A DNA stretch of 64,000 nucleotides from Pogostemon cablin (Eukaryota > Streptophyta > Magnoliopsida > Lamiales > Lamiaceae): the NCBI GenBank assembly GCA_023678885.1, contig CM042952.1, positions 33,889,236 through 33,953,235 on the forward strand, in the 5' to 3' direction. The position numbers and the translations under genes are program-made. Below are positions 10,690 through 22,878 of the stretch, piece after piece (the first letter of the stretch is position 1; every line of letters starts with the position of its first letter). The notes under the pieces are model-generated. The model saw only the letters and a list, made by a program, of their open reading frames with translations, had not been told where the DNA came from and did not search any database.

Positions 10690-10915
10690 GTTACTTACGT
10701 GATTTGTGAGACGTGTCAAATATGCCTATTATTTAGATAAAATATGTTTAATGATTGTTAAAGTATGTTTTATAAAATATGTTGGATTATGTATTAAAGT
10801 ATAATTTTAGCGTATTATAATAGTATGGTTTATTATTAAAATATTTTAACTACAAATAAACATACTTTATCTACACAATAAACATACTTTAGTGATGGGT
10901 CGACCCGTCTCACAA
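10690..10915. mobile_element. Small repeat element, copy 1 (GTGAGACG / CGTCTCAC ends)
   Basis: About 220 bp from TTTGTGAGACGTGTCAAATA to GACCCGTCTCACAAG. The two ends are near inverted repeats. A second copy of the same family, with the same order of motifs (TATGTTTAATGATTGTTAAA, ATTTTAACTA), is at 21120-21322. It is probably a MITE; the superfamily is not assigned. Confidence 0.65.
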
Positions 10916-11809
10916 GAAAGTGTCTCCAAAAATTCAAAATCCAAATGATATGGGAGTACTTACTCAAATCTATAGTGATAAAGTCCATACATCCTATTAT
11001 ACAGCATATTTTGTCTTCTTTAACATCAAATGTTAAACTAAAAATAACATTGTCTGTCAATACATGTAACAAACTTTATATTTTACACTTATTTATAAAC
11101 CCTAGACTATAGTATTGCATTAACTATTTATGATTTTAAGAAATTCTTAAAATATAATGTTACATGTTATTGACAATTGAATCTGTGTGGAGTGTACAGC
11201 TAATCCTTGATCCAATCATCTTCGTTTCCGGTTGCTGATTGGTAGTAGGATGAACTAAGGAAGTTCTAATGTGGTGTATGCCCACCAGAAAAAAATCAGT
11301 TGGTTTGGCAGTTACAATAGGAAACAGTTCAATCAGCAAAGGGTTGAGTATGTTATCGAGTAGGTCTAATTTGGTTGGTTTTTATTGGCTTGTTTGGGAT
11401 AAATTCAATCGATTATTGGTTGTAATTAATAGCTGGGATATAAGACTACACATTGGTTAGCTTGGCAGTCATTATGTGGAGGTTAACAAGATCATACTCT
11501 TAAGATAGTTACTCCATTTTGCTAGTTTGCTTATTTTTGTTATTTTGGTGTATTTTAGCAATTCTCTCCCACACTTGTAACCTATGACCTCCAAACCACT
11601 TATATGATTCATTGCACTAATTTTCTTTCTTCTACATCCACAAAATTAGTCCAGTAACTTTTTTATGATTTCATGCAAGTGTATGTGTGCTAAATTTCTT
11701 GATCTGTTTTGCTGCTAAAATCCATGATAGAATCTAACTTTGTTGGAGTTAACTACCATTACTAGTTTACATAAACTGTGCCTTATCCATGATACAATCT
11801 AACTGTGCC

Positions 11810-12651
11810 CAGGGGCGTTCCCTCGTTGAAGGGTGGGGGGCCCAAACCCTGAATTTTCCTCCTATATATACATAGTATTTTTAATTAATAATAATGATTA
11901 ATTAGGTTTTTTTAATAATAATAATTTTAATTCCTCAAACACTCTTCTAATTATTTTTGCACAATTAATCAAACACTTAGTATTTTCCTTAGTATATATA
12001 GTATTTTAATTAATAATGATTAATTAATTTTTCTAATAATAATTTTAATTCCTCAAATATTTTTCTATTTATTCTTGCACAATTAATCAAACCTTATTAC
12101 ACATTAATAAAGAAATACCTACCACATTAATCAAACCTTAATACACATTCTCCTAATTATTCTTACACAATTAATTTCTCAATCAATGAAAATTATTGTC
12201 ACCACTTATTTTTTTAGTTATAGACATTGAAATTAAATGTATCAAAATATCTTTAAAAATATTTTTATAGCAAGTTATGTTTTTATATTGCACTATTTTA
12301 TATTCACATCCTCCCACAATTATCATCATATTCGCCACATAATAATTTGTACCACTTAAAAAATAATATCACACCTTAAAATACATTTTAATTTAAAAAT
12401 AATACTCTCACCTAATACATGTTATACACTTTACTATTTAGAAAGATTAAGTTATTCTTAAAAAGTCAATAAAACTACTAAAAATTCTCATATTTATTCG
12501 GGCTTGTATAAAAAAAATTAGCGTTTTTCTTAAAAAATCAATGAAGCTAGTAAAAAAAATCTCATAGTATGTATCAACTGTATCGATGGAAGTAAAAAAA
12601 AAAATTAGCCCCCCCCCCCCCCCCCACAAAATTGATCTAGCTCCACCCCTG
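11810..12651. mobile_element. hAT-like non-autonomous element, 842 bp
   Basis: Starts CAGGGGCG and ends CTCCACCCCTG (the reverse strand starts CAGGGGTGGAG). It is flanked by 8-bp direct repeats ACTGTGCC (11802-11809) and ACTCTGCC (12652-12659). Eight-base target duplications and CAGGGG ends fit hAT. The interior is AT-rich with internally repeated blocks (AATTTTAATTCCTCAAA occurs twice), and a run of 17 C lies near the right end (12609-12625). No transposase is visible. Confidence 0.78.
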
Positions 12652-12799
12652 ACTCTGCCCAAAATAAAATCTACATGAATTTATTATGCCTTGGTGTGAA
12701 AATTGTTATTAGACCTTATTTGAAAGAATGTGTGAATAATTAATTGGTCAGTTCAGCCACTCTCATCGGTGGGGATTCTGCATAATCCTTTCCAAAGGG

Positions 12800-13736
12800 A
12801 TGGCAGCGGCCACGTCATTTTTCGTTCAACCATGCGCTCCGCTCACTTCATCCAGCTATCCAATCACACCAAAACCCCGTTTCATATGCACTCATACAAT
12901 AAAATCCCCTGAAAATAAAAAAAATAATCTCGAAATTACAGCATCTGCTACGAAATCAAATCACGAAGATGGTGCGCCGACGATGTCCGACATCCTGAGA
13001 GCATCGAGATTACAGAATTTGGATATCAAGCTCAGCACATTTGGGCCGTTTTTCAGGATTGAAGCTAAATGTTGGGAGAGTGGAAGGGAATTGGGGAGAT
13101 TGGAGGGCGTGATTAGGGTTTGGATTGGGGGGAAAATCCTGCATCTGGATTCGATTAGGCTGAAAAGAGAGACGATCGGGATGAAGAAATCGATATTCGG
13201 AATAGGGTTGTTTCTGGGAGCAGTAGCTATTCGCCATGGATATGATTGTGGATGCACAAAAGCTGAGCTACTCGCCATTAATGAGACTCCACTCTACCAT
13301 TCCAAGGTACAACTCTCTCTCTCTTCTCTCTCTCTTAAATGGACTGGGCTGGGCTTTGTAGAGAAAATCGCTTGTTAGGATTTTTACTAGGCCGCTCTTT
13401 TAATTATTTTTGGTGGGCTTCTTACTGTGCTGATCTTTTTAATTGTTTTTGGTGGGCTTCCTGCACTTTTAAAAATAGTTCTAGTACCTCAATATAATTA
13501 ATTAACAGATAATATAATTTTTAATAATAAAAAGTAGCATTAATATGAAATTATTTTGAGTGCAGCTTGTAAGATTTTACAAGAGATTAGGGTTCTCAGA
13601 AGTGTATGAGGTAGAAGGTTCATTGGTGGGAGATTTGGGGCACATGCTTGTTTGGGGCGGTGTTGGAACTCGAATGGATGCCAATCTCGATGACCTCCTC
13701 ATCAAATGGTGTTCAAGATTTAAAACTCATACCTAA
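12800..13736 (+). CDS. Probable plastid-targeted GNAT-like protein (225 aa)
   Basis: Two exons, 12800-13306 and 13566-13736, with a GT-AG intron in phase 0. The product is 225 aa. The first 55 or so residues are rich in Ser, Thr, Pro and basic residues and lack acidic ones early, like a chloroplast transit peptide. The remainder has the layout of a GCN5-related N-acetyltransferase-like fold: a helix-rich middle (TKAELLAINETPLYHSKL) and, across the splice junction, RFYKRLGFSEVYEVEG, the typical RFY-LGF segment that closes the acyl-CoA site. The exon 1 reading frame runs past the donor into the intron, but only splicing restores the conserved RLGF segment. The substrate is unknown and the acetyltransferase assignment rests on this motif alone. 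The upstream TE ends only about 150 bp before the start codon. Confidence 0.72.
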
Positions 13737-13989
13737 TCCATTCACGTTATTCATTTTATTCAAAGATTATATATATTTTCTGAACTTTTTTTTTTTTAAA
13801 TCATTTTTGGTTTCAAGAAATTTACGTCAATGTCATTAGGGTTAGAAATTGAGATTCAACATCAAATATCAAATGTGAGAAGTGAATACAAAATATCCAG
13901 CTTAAACAAAAAAAATGTGTAAAAGCAACCCCATCACTTACATTTACTTTCTATTTCCATTGATTCATCCCAAAATAATAATTTAGGTT

Positions 13990-14310
13990 AATATTACTGT
14001 GCACCACCTGGGTGTACTCCAAGATACGGTGCATTAACAAAAACATATATAATTATGAACAAAAATGTATACACTTTATTATTGAATTTTTTTATTAGTT
14101 TCTTTAAATAAAAATTGAGTGTAAAAAATATACAATTATTAAAAAAAAAATATGTATACACTATTGAATAAAAAGATACATTTATGGATGCTAGTTTTTT
14201 TAATAAAAAATTGAGTGTGAAAAAAGTATATAATAATTATTAAAAAACATATATACAATATAGAATAAAAAGTTATACACGTAAGGGTGCATCCTTTTCT
14301 CACGAGTGCA
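13990..14310. mobile_element. Repeat element with GTGCACC end, copy 1
   Basis: From ACTGTGCACCACCTGGGTGT to about 14310. It carries the motifs AAAAATTGAGTGTGAAAAAA and TATACACTATTGAATAAAA. In the opposite orientation the same motifs occur at 58213-58504, where the inverted ends are clearer. It is probably a non-autonomous DNA element. Confidence 0.55.
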
Positions 14311-14419
14311 TCGGATATCAACTCAATAATTTATATCATTAGACTATAAAAATTTCTTTTATTATGAAAGGAAAATATCTTTTAGTGATGAAAGGATGGG
14401 AGAAGTATATACGACAAAA

Positions 14420-14588
14420 GCTCCTGCGCCCCGGGGATACGGACGAATACTACGTGTCCCCATAGGAACACAACTCTCCCCCTTCAATCCTATTTAAACC
14501 TATGTATTGTTAGAGTTTAAATTGCAAAGGGACATGGAAATTGCAAAGGCGCACGAAATGTACTCCGTGCGCCCGGGTGCACAGGAGC
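14420..14588. mobile_element. Small inverted-repeat element
   Basis: Left end GCTCCTGCGCCCCGGG, and right end CGCCCGGGTGCACAGGAGC, whose reverse complement matches the left end with few differences. The interior (GGAACACAACTCTCCCCCTT, AGAGTTTAAATT) recurs near 8310-8420. No coding capacity. Confidence 0.6.
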
Positions 14589-14664
14589 CTCACTCAGTAT
14601 ATACTCCCTCCAGCCAGCGCCCTGGTGCACAGGAGCCTCACTCAGTATATACTCCCTCCAGCCA
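14570..14664. repeat. ~48-bp tandem duplication
   Basis: The unit containing GGTGCACAGGAGCCTCACTC and ending CTCCCTCCAGCCA occurs twice in a row, differing by one base near the start (CCCGGG versus CCCTGG). The duplication spans the right end of the preceding element and the left end of a following MITE. Confidence 0.9.
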
Positions 14665-14971
14665 ACTTACAAGGTAACCGTTTGCTGTTTGCACGTGGAC
14701 AATTCTAAGGTCTTTATTTGTTTTTTGCATGTGGATTAAGGAGTATTATTATTATAGGTAAAAATGAGTAGTTGTATTAGAGAAAACTGGTGGGTCATAT
14801 TGTCTACTTTCTTTACTAAATAGAGGAAATTGAGCACCTTGCTAAAAAGAATTTTTTTTTTAAATCTAGAAACATAAAAAGAAATTTAAAACTTTAATTT
14901 GTGTTGATTTCTTTTTTTCGTTCCACAATAATCATTTGAAAGGAATTATTAATTTTTTAAAAAAAAAGAGG

Positions 14972-15340
14972 GACTAGAGTGCAACCGGTTGTACCAATTG
15001 AATTGGTACAACCTTGGTCCCGACCCTTCTTATTTAATTCCTACTCCTTCATTAATGTTTTTTTTATTTTATTTTATTTAAATGACTATTATACCCTAAA
15101 TCCTAGGGGATAATTATACTATAAACTACAAGGGTAAAATTACAATTATACCCTAAACCCTAGGGGATAATTATACCCTAAACCACAAGGGTAAAATTAC
15201 AATTATATCCCTAAAATAAAAATAAAAAACAGTAACGTACAACAACAATAAAAAAAAGAAGAAGAGGAAAACAAACACTGAAGGTGAAGGAAAGAGGTTG
15301 TATCGGAAGTTGTATTAATTGAAGGTTGTATCCAAGTCTT
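14972..15340. mobile_element. Repeat element, copy 1 (inverted partner at 57.6-58.0 kb)
   Basis: Begins GGGACTAGAGTGCAACCGG, followed by a palindrome around AATTGAATT flanked by GGTTGTACC and GGTACAACC. Then come two imperfect tandem units built on CCCTAAACCCTAGGGGATAA and a purine-rich stretch, with another GGTTGTAT near the end. The same parts in reversed order and strand occur at 57600-57965. The family is not identified. Confidence 0.7.
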
Positions 15341-17357
15341 TGCCTTAAAAAAATAGAGTTGGTCTCTTGTCTCCGGATACACAAGATGTGTAAGTGTATA
15401 ATATTTTATTTTAAATGGTATACACTTATATAATTTTTTCATTGAAAAAGCCGGTTAAAATATGAATAGTATAAATTTGAAAAAAAAAAGTTCTAAATGA
15501 AGGGATTTTTTTTACTAATAAAATAAGTATATTTTAGTAATAGATCGATTCGTTTCACACCCCATCTTATAAAAAATTGTCCCACAAGAGATTGTCCCAA
15601 TTTTAAATGATATAAAATTGTATAAAATGTTTTAAATAATAAAATAATATTTTTCTTTTATAATTAGTAAAATTACATACAAATAAAAATTAATGATAAA
15701 AATAAATTATTATAGAAAAAAAATCAATAGTAGTTATAATAGATATATATTCTTACCCTCAATCAAACAACTTAATAATTATATAATATAAATAAATCCA
15801 TTACCTTATTCTAATTCTAATTCTAATTCTAATTCTTTCTAATAAATCCAAACTACGCCTAAGATATGATTGGTGTGGGATCAATAATATGAATACATCT
15901 GGGCCAATGAATTGTCGAACACTACTATAAATGGGGAGTATGAATGATTGAATACTACTAAATTGTATGGTTAAATTATTACCAAGACTACTTCTTTTAT
16001 AAAGGTTAAAAATGATTTAAAAAAAAAGTAAAAAAAAATTAAGAATGCATTTATTATAAATTAATGAGGCTGCTATTATATGTCTCTATCTACTCTTGAC
16101 AATTGAGTTTAGAGGTGCATTTATTGCAGAAAGGAAATTATTATTATTATTATTATTTTTTATTTTAGAAAGAAAGGGTTTGATTTGAATATTAATACAT
16201 ACGTGTATCTAACTTTATATATATGTCTAAATAACAAATAGTTACTTAAAATAGTTTTCGAAAAAATACATACGTATAACCATTATATGCATTTTCTAAT
16301 TTTATTTTATATGCCTTATCTTTTTATTGGTTGAATCATAAATTTTTATTTATTTTTAATTTAATAATAAGGTGCTAATAATTAATATTAAATTGCATGT
16401 AATAATTAAAAAATAAAGATGTTGGGCATAAAAATTACCTCAAAATAAATTTTCAATCTTCTTAATACCTCAAGGTATAAATTGTTGGAAATCATTAGCA
16501 ACATTAGATTATTTTTTTAATTTTTTTAAACAATATTTGATTAGTTGAGGCATTATTTATTTATTTATTATTTTTAATTTAATGATATGTTTGATTTGCA
16601 TATTGAGATAATAATAAAAATATAAATAAATATACAATTAAATAATTTAATTTAAATTGCAAATAATTCTAAAGAAAATGTTATACTTCATTTTCTTATT
16701 ATATTATACATATACTATAAATTAGAGGAGGGTTTTGGTTAGGTGGCATCATGAGAGCAATTTAGGTATGATATGTCATTTTTATAGATTTTTGAATTTT
16801 TTTTATAATAAACTTACTTAGATAATGTAGTTACTTTATTTTAAACAACCAATCAAAATATTTCATTTTTTTATCTTATTTAAAAAATGTACCTAAAACT
16901 TTAAGTATGTTTAACTTTTTATTTTTAAATCGGATTTATATAAAAATTATATCAAATTAATTGTCTTTTCATGATCTTTAATTTGACATCCATCTTACCA
17001 ATAATATATGATTGGATATATAGATTCTTAAATTTAATAAAAAAATTCTATATTGTAAAATATTCTTTAATAAAATATATTAATAAATAAAATATTTTTA
17101 GAAGAGTAAGAAATTATTTAATATATTTAATCTATATATCCTTAGAATTTTTAAATTTAATAAATTTAGTTAATTATAAAATTCTAAATAAGGAATTTCA
17201 TATAAAAAAAATTTTAGTTTAATATTAATTAATTTTCATAAACTTTTTATCGTTAATTATTTATTTTATATTTATTTTATTATATTTAATAATTTATCTT
17301 TAATTATACAATAATTTATAATTGTTATCTACATTTATTAATTTTATATATTAAACG
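15341..17357. other. AT-rich spacer, nothing recognised
   Basis: Very AT-rich DNA with short runs such as repeated AATTCT near 15810-15835 and a TTA microsatellite near 16140. I see no coding region, RNA gene or bounded element. Confidence 0.6.
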
Positions 17358-17365
17358 ATAATAGT

Positions 17366-17826
17366 TAGGGATGGTAATGAGATGAACATTTTCAAGTACC
17401 CATTTTATCCAAATCTTAATAGGACGGGTATGGATAGTTGTAAACGAATTTGGGACGAATACACATAGTTATGAAAATCTCATTAGGGTTTGGAACGGGT
17501 AGGGATAATACCTCAATACCCGTGGGTACTTCATATATATATACACACAAAATTTAATATATTTATTTAAAATAATAGAATTTGATTTATATTTAATTCA
17601 TAATAGGAGTAATATAATTTTAAATCATAAAAAAGATATAAATATTTATATAATAAATTAATATTAAATGGGTGCGGATACCTCCGGGTATTGATAAATG
17701 GGTATGAGATGCATACAGGTACCATAATAAATTTTTTAAATGAGATGTGTAATTATTTTTTTTAAAAATTGCATTAGAGTACGAGTACCCAAAAATAAGT
17801 AGATACCCTATACGTTGATATCCCTA
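17366..17826. mobile_element. hAT-like element with perfect 8-bp target duplication
   Basis: 461 bp from TAGGGATGG to ATATCCCTA, with terminal inverted repeat TAGGGAT. Identical 8-bp direct repeats ATAATAGT flank it (17358-17365 and 17827-17834). The interior carries many GGGTA/TACCC motifs in both orientations. No transposase. Confidence 0.85.
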
Positions 17827-18309
17827 ATAATAGTTTTATGTTTAATTATGATTTCTTAATATTATTATTTTTTATGTAGTAATTTAAATATAATAATATA
17901 AGAACTTAATATATAAAAATATTATATATAAATTTATACTATAATGTTATGAAATTTTTAATAGACATTACAAAAGTTTAACGTGTTGTATAATTTTTTT
18001 TTGCTTAAAAATTTTAATATTAAAAAATTAGAACTTTTATGACAAAAATTATTTTTATTAATTTATATAGTTGTTAATATTATGAAAAAGACTTTTGTAA
18101 AATAGTCTCAGGTGAAGGCTTACGTGATAAGTGTAAAAAGTAGTAATAATTTATATAATGGAAAGTCATACTCAATTAACGAAATGCGACAATATTATTT
18201 TATAAACTTTAAAATATAAATGAAAATTAAGTGATAAAATTTTATTATAAAACTGATAACATTTCATAGTGAAAGTGTTATCACCATTCCTCAAAGACCA
18301 TTCAATTTA

Positions 18310-18450
18310 TTCAACCGAATACATTTTTGGGGTACTACAACCAAATACATTATATTATTCGGGTACTACAACCGAACACAATATGAAATCGAATACATTT
18401 TTCGGGTACTCCAACTAAATACACAATATACTATTTGGGTACAATTGAAA
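18310..18450. repeat. Degenerate short tandem repeats
   Basis: About four imperfect units built on CGGGTACTACAACCGAATAC spaced roughly 35-50 bp apart. No gene is seen around them. Confidence 0.65.
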
Positions 18451-19134
18451 ACAATATAAAATCTTAATTATTATAATATTTATTTCTTATTAATTTTGAA
18501 TATTTTAATTTAATTATTTTTTGTGTACGTTTAGCAAATTTGAAAATACGAATAACTGATTTCATAAAAAAAATTCAAATATCCTGTATATTATGCGGGC
18601 TTTGTACAATATAATAATATTAGAAAACAATATATTAAACTCGTGTGTGAGGAATTAAATACATATATATTAAATTAATGGCAGCAGTTCTTGATTTGTC
18701 CCTGTGGCCTTTTCTTCGGCTATCTCGTCAATGAAGTTTGCAAGGTATGTATTCTTTGGTTTGAATTTTGGGTTAATTGGGTGAATTAGTTTTTTGGGTT
18801 CTTCTCTGATTGGCCAGAATTACTGAATTTATGAGTTCTTGGAATTTTGTTCAACCGTGCATGGCTCTGTTTGACTTATGATTTTGAGATTTTTCCATGG
18901 AACATTAATGATATAATCAATCAGAGTCCTTGCAAACGAGAAGTTTGAAAAGTTGACTAATTAATAAGGCTAATTATCCGTACACGTATGTTATTGGCGA
19001 CTGCAGATATATCTTTTATTTATATTTTTAAATAATTTAGTATTACTTTTTATTATTAAAATTATCACTTTTTATCCATTTCACATAAGAGTTTACGTGA
19101 AATTGTCTCACACAAGTCTTTACCTTAATAATTA

Positions 19135-19374
19135 CTACCTCCGGTCACTTACAAAGTATCAATTTCACTATTCCTGGTGTCCGCTTCAAATGTATCAATT
19201 TCATCTATTTAGTAAAGAAAGTACACAATATGACATACCACTTCTCTCTAATACAACTACCCACTTTACCTATAATAATAATACTCCTTAATCCACGTGC
19301 AAAAAACAAATAAAGACCTTAAAATTGTCCACGTGCAAATATCAAACGGTTACCTTGTAAGTGGCCGGAGGTAG
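19135..19374. mobile_element. Stowaway-type MITE with TA target duplication
   Basis: 240 bp with 20-bp terminal inverted repeats: left CTACCTCCGGTCACTTACAA, and right whose reverse complement differs by one base (GGCC for GGTC). TA dinucleotides flank both ends (19133-19134 and 19375-19376), as expected for Tc1/mariner-related Stowaway elements. The interior shares motifs with the other CTCCCTCC elements here (ATTAGTAAAGAAAGT, CCTTAATCCACGTGCA). Confidence 0.85.
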
Positions 19375-19380
19375 TATCAA

Positions 19381-19552
19381 TTGTGTGGCACTCTGCACTC
19401 GCCAAAATTTAAGTCTTGCGTGAGACCGTCCCACGAGAGATCATTTTATACATTTCAAAATAGTGAATTGTGTGGCACTCTGCACTCGCCAAAACCTAAG
19501 TCTTGTGTGAGACCGTCTTGCGAGAGATCATTTTACACATTTTAAAATAGTT
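19381..19552. repeat. 87-bp tandem duplication
   Basis: The unit starting TTGTGTGGCACTCTGCACTC at 19381 recurs at 19468 with several substitutions. Each copy holds a GTGAGACCGTC motif common in small plant DNA elements. It lies directly after the MITE at 19135-19374. Confidence 0.9.
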
Positions 19553-19559
19553 ATAACTT

Positions 19560-21110
19560 TCGCTATAAAACATTATTAATTATGTTATAAAATATTATCT
19601 TTTTTTCATTTATACAATTGTTAATAAAATAAAATTATCAATTATCATTAATTTAGTATCACTTTTATTATAAAAAATTATTTACTTTCTGTTCGTCTCA
19701 CATAAGCTTTTACATAAGACAGTCATACACAAATTTTAACGTAAAGAAAAAATATATAGCAACATATGTATCACAAATGTCCTGATCACAAGTAATTTTA
19801 AATATATTTCCACTATAAAACTCGCATTATATTTTGCGATGCAACATTTTTCCATAAAAATACTATAAAGGTAAACATTTGGTAGAACCAATTTTATTAA
19901 AATAAAAAGTGAATTTAAAACATATATTATAAAAAGGTTAAAGAAACAAAATTAATAAATTTTTTAAAAAATTTAATAAAATTTTAAGGAATAGTTACTA
20001 CTAGTTATACACTTAAAACTTATCATTACTATTAGATACATTAATTTAAAAAATTATTCCTAAATACAAAAAATTAATATCAATTACGTACCCAATATAC
20101 ATTTAACTTAATGTGACCTAACAACTTTTATGCTGCACATACATAATATATTATTTTTGCTGTACATAACATTTACGATTTTTTTTGTTGTACATAATAT
20201 TTATTGTTGGACGTATTATTTTTGTTGCACATAATTTTTTTTTATGTAATATTTGATGCACATAAATTTTTTGTTGCATTGTTTGCAGCGTAATTGTTTG
20301 TGTGCAGCATATTGCAAGGATAAATTTGAAATATCACTATATATTTATGTAGTTAGTAGTAATATTTTTTTAAGTGTATATCTTATGGAGTAGTAATTAA
20401 GAAGATTCTAACGTGTATCCATTTCTTAAAAATAAATTTAAAAAAAATATAAAATACTTATTCTTCATGAATTTGATAGTTGAAGAGAAAAATTAAAAAA
20501 ATATAAATTTGACAGTTAAAATAATTATAATAATATTAATGCATGAATTTATCAATATATATATAAAATTTTTAAAAGAAATATAAATAAAATAAAAAAT
20601 AAATTACATACCGTCGAGTTTTTGGAATTTGAATTTTCAATAGAATAATTTATAAATAAAATAAATAAAAAAGAGCAGTTGAATTTTTGGAATTTGAATA
20701 TTCAGTAGAATAATTTATTTTCGTGGAATAAATGAACAAGGAACTTTTAAAGGGAAGAAAATTGAATATATGGAGAACTTTTTTATATTTCACTTTTTAG
20801 AATTTTGAGTATAAATATAATTTTATTCGTTAGTGGTTTAATATATATTTCAACTTAAGGATCAGGTTATTGTATTTTTAATATAATAATCTTTTTAAAA
20901 AAAACTAATATATAAAAAAGAATAATAAGAGGACCACAAATTAATTAAAAAGAACCAAATGTTAATTAAGTAGGGAGATTGAGGACCACGTATTCTACTT
21001 AAAATATGCTAAAACTTGCGTGTTTCCAATAACACTTCAAAAGTTATAACATTTAGTATTAAATGAGTATACCCTTTAGTATAAAAATGTAGAAAAATTC
21101 TCTTGTGAGA
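19560..21110. other. AT-rich spacer with local repeats only
   Basis: No gene is recognised. Imperfect repeats of TGCTGCACATA-type motifs lie near 20130-20310. A duplicated TTTTTGGAATTTGAA plus AGAATAATTTA block occurs near 20627-20717. Confidence 0.6.
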
Positions 21111-21119
21111 CATTATATA

Positions 21120-21322
21120 TGTGAGACGATTTATGAGACGTGTTAAAGTATGTCTATTATATAGATAAAGTATGTTTAATGATTGTTAAAATATGTTTTC
21201 TAAAATATGATAAATGATGAATTAAAATATGATTTTAGAGTGTTATAATATGATTCATTATTGACATATTTTAACTATAAATAAGCATACTTGAGTAATT
21301 GGTCAACCCGTCTCACAAGCAT
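21120..21322. mobile_element. Small repeat element, copy 2
   Basis: Second member of the family at 10690-10915, in the same orientation. It has GTGAGACG near the left and CCCGTCTCACAAG at the right, with ATGTTTAATGATTGTTAAA inside. Divergence between the two copies is moderate. Confidence 0.65.
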
Positions 21323-21579
21323 CTCATAAGATAGTTTCTCAAAAATGTATAGCATTAATTTAAAAAAAATTTAACTTTTTTAATAAAATACTTGTGCTAT
21401 TCTTATTTTAGCTAATCTTTTAAAAATAAATTATATTCTTATTAACTAAAATGTACTCCATATCTTTTAAAATAAAATGTTACATAGGTGCACTCGGAAT
21501 ACAAGAGATCAACTCATTAAAATATGATAGAGAATGTTTTGCACTAACTGCTCACAAATATAAAACTGATTACTATGTA

Positions 21580-21805
21580 CTTCATCCGTCTACCTTTAAG
21601 GGTGTTATTTGCTTATTGCACGTGGATAAAGGAGTATTATTATTTAATGTGTATTGGATAGTTGTATTAGTGGAGGTGTGGGTCCAATTTTTTAGTTGTA
21701 TTGGTAGGTGTGTGTGGGTCCCATAGGTATAAAAAATAAATGAGATCCTTGGGGGGAGGACGCCAAAAATAGAAGAATGATACCCTTAAAAGCGGACGGA
21801 GGGAG
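21580..21805. mobile_element. Stowaway-type MITE
   Basis: Left end CTTCATCCGTCTACCTTTAAGG and right end CCCTTAAAAGCGGACGGAGGGAG form imperfect inverted repeats, with TA on both sides. The interior has CACGTGGATAAAGGAGTATT and TAGTTGTATTAGTGGAG, shared with the copy near 59950-60150. Confidence 0.75.
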
Positions 21806-22878
21806 TATAATAATTCTCTAAAATGTATCAATCTATCTAGATTAATTCTAAAAGAGAAATGGTGGAAAATTCCCCGAATAATAGTTAATTTTAATATAAA
21901 TTTTTGTTTGGAAAAATATAACTTTTTAATTTTTTCCCACTTTTTATGATATAATTAATATATAATCGCAACTCGTATATATAGTCGCGTGCATTAGTCG
22001 CATATATGTTAGTAAATAAATCATGTGTATGGTCACACGTATATTCACACATGTTGGGTCGCACATATAGTTGCGTGTAAGGTTCACTACAACATAAATG
22101 ATGTTATTTTATACTTCACAGTAACACTTTTATTATATATAACACTTAATTGTAACACTATTTGAATTTTAATAATATGTAACACTTATTTTATATGCAA
22201 CATCAATAAGTAACATTTTTATGAAAGTAACATTTTGTAAATAACACTTTTATAAATATAACACTTTTAGATTACACTTTGTTATATGTAACATTTTAGT
22301 AGTATAATTTTTACATATATTACACCTTTTATGTAACTCTACCATATTACATTTTTAAATACATAACATTTTATATGAATGAAATATGTAATATTTTATA
22401 TAGTTTTAATAATTAAAAGAAAAACTAATACACTATTAAACAATTTATATATTATACAAGTTGAAAAAAAAATATGCTCATATAAATAAAATGTTTATTA
22501 TGCAAAATATTTATTATGTTATATTAAAATATCAGTAATATATGAAAAAAAATATATTTATATTTATTTAAATAATTTTAATACATATAAATTTAATTAT
22601 AATAAAAATATTTTTTAATTATATAATATGATTATTTTTAATTATTTAAATTATTATATTTCTTAATAAAATTATATTGTATGATATAATAATTTCTTAA
22701 AATTAGTAAATATAATAACTCAAGTTTAAGTGTATTAGATGATTTTAAAAATTATATTTTAATAAATTAAATAAAAAGTTTTGAAATCATGTATAGTAAA
22801 ATAAAAACTCAAAATAAAATTAAAGTTATGGTTAGTCAAAGTTGCAGAAGTAACTTATTCTAAATAAGATGATAATAT

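Noticed and set aside
12961..13278. Minus-strand frames of 105 and 75 codons opposite the GNAT-like exon
   Set aside because: They are shadows of the plus-strand exon, which has the conserved motif and correct splicing.
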